NCBI GenBank assembly: GCA_964350135.1
Contig: CAYGJN010000034.1
Location: 1 to 23,349, forward strand
Source: CAYGJN01 sp964350135
GTDB taxonomy: Bacteria > Bdellovibrionota > Bacteriovoracia > Bacteriovoracales > Bacteriovoracaceae
Reading direction: 5' to 3'
DNA: 23,349 nucleotides
The notes under the pieces are model-generated. The model searched no databases and was not told the origin of the DNA. It saw only the letters and a program-made list of their open reading frames with translations. A program made the translations under genes and the position numbers. Within the stretch, counting starts at the first letter, position 1. Every line of letters starts with the position of its first letter. Below, one piece after another: positions 21,924 to 23,349 of the stretch.

Positions 21924-22947
21924 AATAGATATAAAAAAGATTTTTTCTAATTTGAGAAAAGGACTCATATTTCATGAAGACTTTTTTCAGTTTTTCCATA
22001 CCAAAACCAATATACTTTAAATAGCGATTATCATTACGCTTATTATATAAATAACTAAAGCTGCCCAATGCTTTAAAAACTCTTTGTATAAGAACAAAGT
22101 CGTATATTTTTAAGAACTCTTTGTAGGAACCTTGATCACTTACAAGGCTTGAAATATTGCTAAAATAGTATTTTTTAAGATTATTAATATTACTTTCACT
22201 TAGTTCATAATAACAATCTTCTAAAAGTGAAACTAGGTCGTACTGTGGTATGCCTAAGCGAGCATCTTGAAAATCAATAAGAACAAGATCATTTTCTTTA
22301 AGCATGATATTTCTTGAATGAAAATCTCTATGAGTTAGGACTTTCTCATATTTAGAAATCTCTTCCAAAATATTTAAAAAATCATTACGAATGCTCTCAA
22401 TGATATCAATATTTTTTAATAAATAAACTTCTGATAACAAAAATTTAAAAAAATGATTAATTGTAAAATCCAGCTCTGAAGAATATTTTTCTAAGTCAAA
22501 ACTTAAACCCTGACATATATCTAATGCTTCATCATTCGGGGTCAAATGTATTTTGATAATCTCATCAAGACATCTTTTATAATAGCTTAGTTCATCTTCT
22601 TTAGTGAAATTATAAGAATGTTTAATAAGAGTGGTATCGCCAAGGTCTTCTTCAAGTAAGTAACCTTCCTTGCCGCTAAAATCATAGATTAAGGGAACTC
22701 TAACTGCTCTTTCATTTAAAAACTTCTGTATTCTTAAAAATGGATAATGCTCTAAGCTTTCAAATGGACTATCGAGGCAAACTATATAGCTTTGCTGACT
22801 GGTTTCAAGTCTATAATACTTGCGACTAGAAGCATCTCCAGCAAGTTTCACCAGGGATTTGATTGTCTTTTTTTCAATAGCACCTTTTTTTATACTATCT
22901 TCAAAAAGCCGTTCAATTAGAATTCTTTCTGAGTCTTTTTTGTTCAT
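21913..22947 (-). CDS. amgK: Aminoglycoside-phosphotransferase-fold kinase, probable MurNAc/GlcNAc anomeric kinase AmgK
   Basis: A 344-residue kinase, the usual AmgK length. The nucleotide-binding start LAGDASSRKYYRL (residues 35-47) is typical of AmgK-like proteins. The catalytic loop is LTHRDFHSRNIM with Asp208, and the metal-binding site is LIDFQDARLG with Asp225. AmgK phosphorylates the anomeric carbon of MurNAc so that MurU can make UDP-MurNAc, bypassing MurA-dependent synthesis. It overlaps the downstream murU-like gene by 11 bases and the upstream M48-like gene by 35 bases. The ribosome binding site is weak (AAGTAAG), consistent with coupling. Substrate is inferred from the family and its partner. 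Confidence 0.78.
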   Translation of the reverse strand: MNKKDSERILIERLFEDSIKKGAIEKKTIKSLVKLAGDASSRKYYRLETSQQSYIVCLDSPFESLEHYPFLRIQKFLNERAVRVPLIYDFSGKEGYLLEEDLGDTTLIKHSYNFTKEDELSYYKRCLDEIIKIHLTPNDEALDICQGLSFDLEKYSSELDFTINHFFKFLLSEVYLLKNIDIIESIRNDFLNILEEISKYEKVLTHRDFHSRNIMLKENDLVLIDFQDARLGIPQYDLVSLLEDCYYELSESNINNLKKYYFSNISSLVSDQGSYKEFLKIYDFVLIQRVFKALGSFSYLYNKRNDNRYLKYIGFGMEKLKKVFMKYESFSQIRKNLFYIYYEN

Positions 22948-23349
22948 GCTTACTTACTTCACTTATAAATTTATAAAACTTTCTACTTGAGTTTCTCTCG
23001 ATCTTATCAGTATCACTATCTATCAAATTATTCTGAGCAAGAAATGATTTAAAATTGGATTCTTCCCGGGACAAATAATCAGCGGATTCACGTGCTCCCA
23101 AGAAATCTAGAAAGTTTTTATTTTTCACTTGTAGAAGCCTTAAAACAGAAAGTGGGTCATAACCACTTCTTCTCAAGGAATAATAGGCCCATTTATTAAC
23201 CTCATACTTATAATCAAGAGGTATTGCAAGATACTCAGCAAGATCCTCAATTGGAACAAAGCCTATGGGGACTATTAAATTTTTTGAATAAACTTTATTT
23301 TCAATTCTTATAAGCTCAGTCGCAATTAATGAAGCTAGCAAGTCTTCAT
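22913..23349 (-). CDS. C-terminal part of a second degenerate M48-like protein (partial)
   Basis: The reading frame is open to the window edge, so the gene begins outside; the visible part is about 145 residues. Two stretches match M48 peptidases: LASLIATELIRIENK in the position of the 'L...IAHELGHI' zinc site, and YKYEVNKWAYYSLRRSGYDP in the position of 'EREADRLAVDYLARAGYDP'. Both histidines of HExxH are replaced (Thr and Arg), while the third-ligand Glu is present in YEVNK. If this alignment holds, it is a catalytically dead relative. The TTG at 23341 is not needed as a start. The last 35 bases overlap the kinase gene, so the three genes probably form one unit. Confidence 0.5.
   Translation of the reverse strand, partial: EDLLASLIATELIRIENKVYSKNLIVPIGFVPIEDLAEYLAIPLDYKYEVNKWAYYSLRRSGYDPLSVLRLLQVKNKNFLDFLGARESADYLSREESNFKSFLAQNNLIDSDTDKIERNSSRKFYKFISEVSKHEQKRLRKNSN

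Noticed and set aside
1..23349. CRISPR array or tandem repeats
   Set aside because: No regularly spaced repeats were seen on reading the window; only the single 23-bp pair and local hairpins were found.

Overview
This is a compact, AT-rich bacterial chromosome segment with short intergenic gaps, many overlapping stops and starts, and genes on both strands. Its codon and base composition and gene content (AST arginine catabolism, CHASE2 histidine kinase with an NtrC-type regulator, FHA protein, many small Fe-S proteins, lipoproteins) recall the Bacteriovorax/Halobacteriovorax group of Bdellovibrionota. That placement is inference from general resemblance; no rRNA or marker phylogeny is available here.

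Layout. 1-3452 (+): three catabolic genes in one unit, a class III aminotransferase (5' cut by the window edge, probable frameshift near base 26), arginine N-succinyltransferase astA and succinylglutamate-semialdehyde dehydrogenase astD. 3449-4169 (-): a coupled pair of related unknown proteins, one only 43 aa. 4385-4913 (+): a Tat-exported high-potential iron-sulfur protein and tRNA-Asn. 4893-8033: a roughly 3.1-kb insertion bounded by an exact 23-bp repeat of the tRNA 3' end, holding an ISL3-type transposase, a recombinase-like DNA-binding protein and a nitrilase-superfamily amidohydrolase. 8160-8843 (+): a secreted unknown protein. 8852-10714 (-): an A-type Fe-S carrier followed directly by a YgfZ-type folate/Fe-S protein fused to TPRs. 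10895-12423 (+): glutaredoxin 2, an FHA protein and a 2x[4Fe-4S] ferredoxin whose N-terminal reading frame is broken.

12420-17824 (-): a five-gene unit of a degenerate M48-like membrane protein, a CHASE2 histidine kinase, a sigma-54 response regulator, lipoprotein signal peptidase lspA, and a membrane hexapeptide-repeat acyltransferase. 17981-19115 (+): a BFD-type [2Fe-2S] protein overlapping an endonuclease IV-like enzyme. 19133-20829 (-): an unknown protein, a small lipoprotein and a four-TM protein with a possible PilZ-like end. 20852-21043 (+): a second 2x[4Fe-4S] ferredoxin. 21018-23349 (-): the C-terminal part of a second degenerate M48-like protein, then overlapping amgK and murU homologues, the anomeric MurNAc kinase / uridylyltransferase route of peptidoglycan recycling.

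Themes. Fe-S biology recurs (HiPIP, A-type carrier, YgfZ, BFD, two ferredoxins), as do envelope functions (LspA, acyltransferase, AmgK/MurU, lipoprotein). The points most worth a second look are the tRNA-Asn island, two M48-like proteins that have lost their zinc-binding histidines, the YgfZ-TPR fusion, the unlisted 43-aa paralogue, and an imperfect 24-bp palindrome that joins the -10 box and RBS of the frameshifted ferredoxin.
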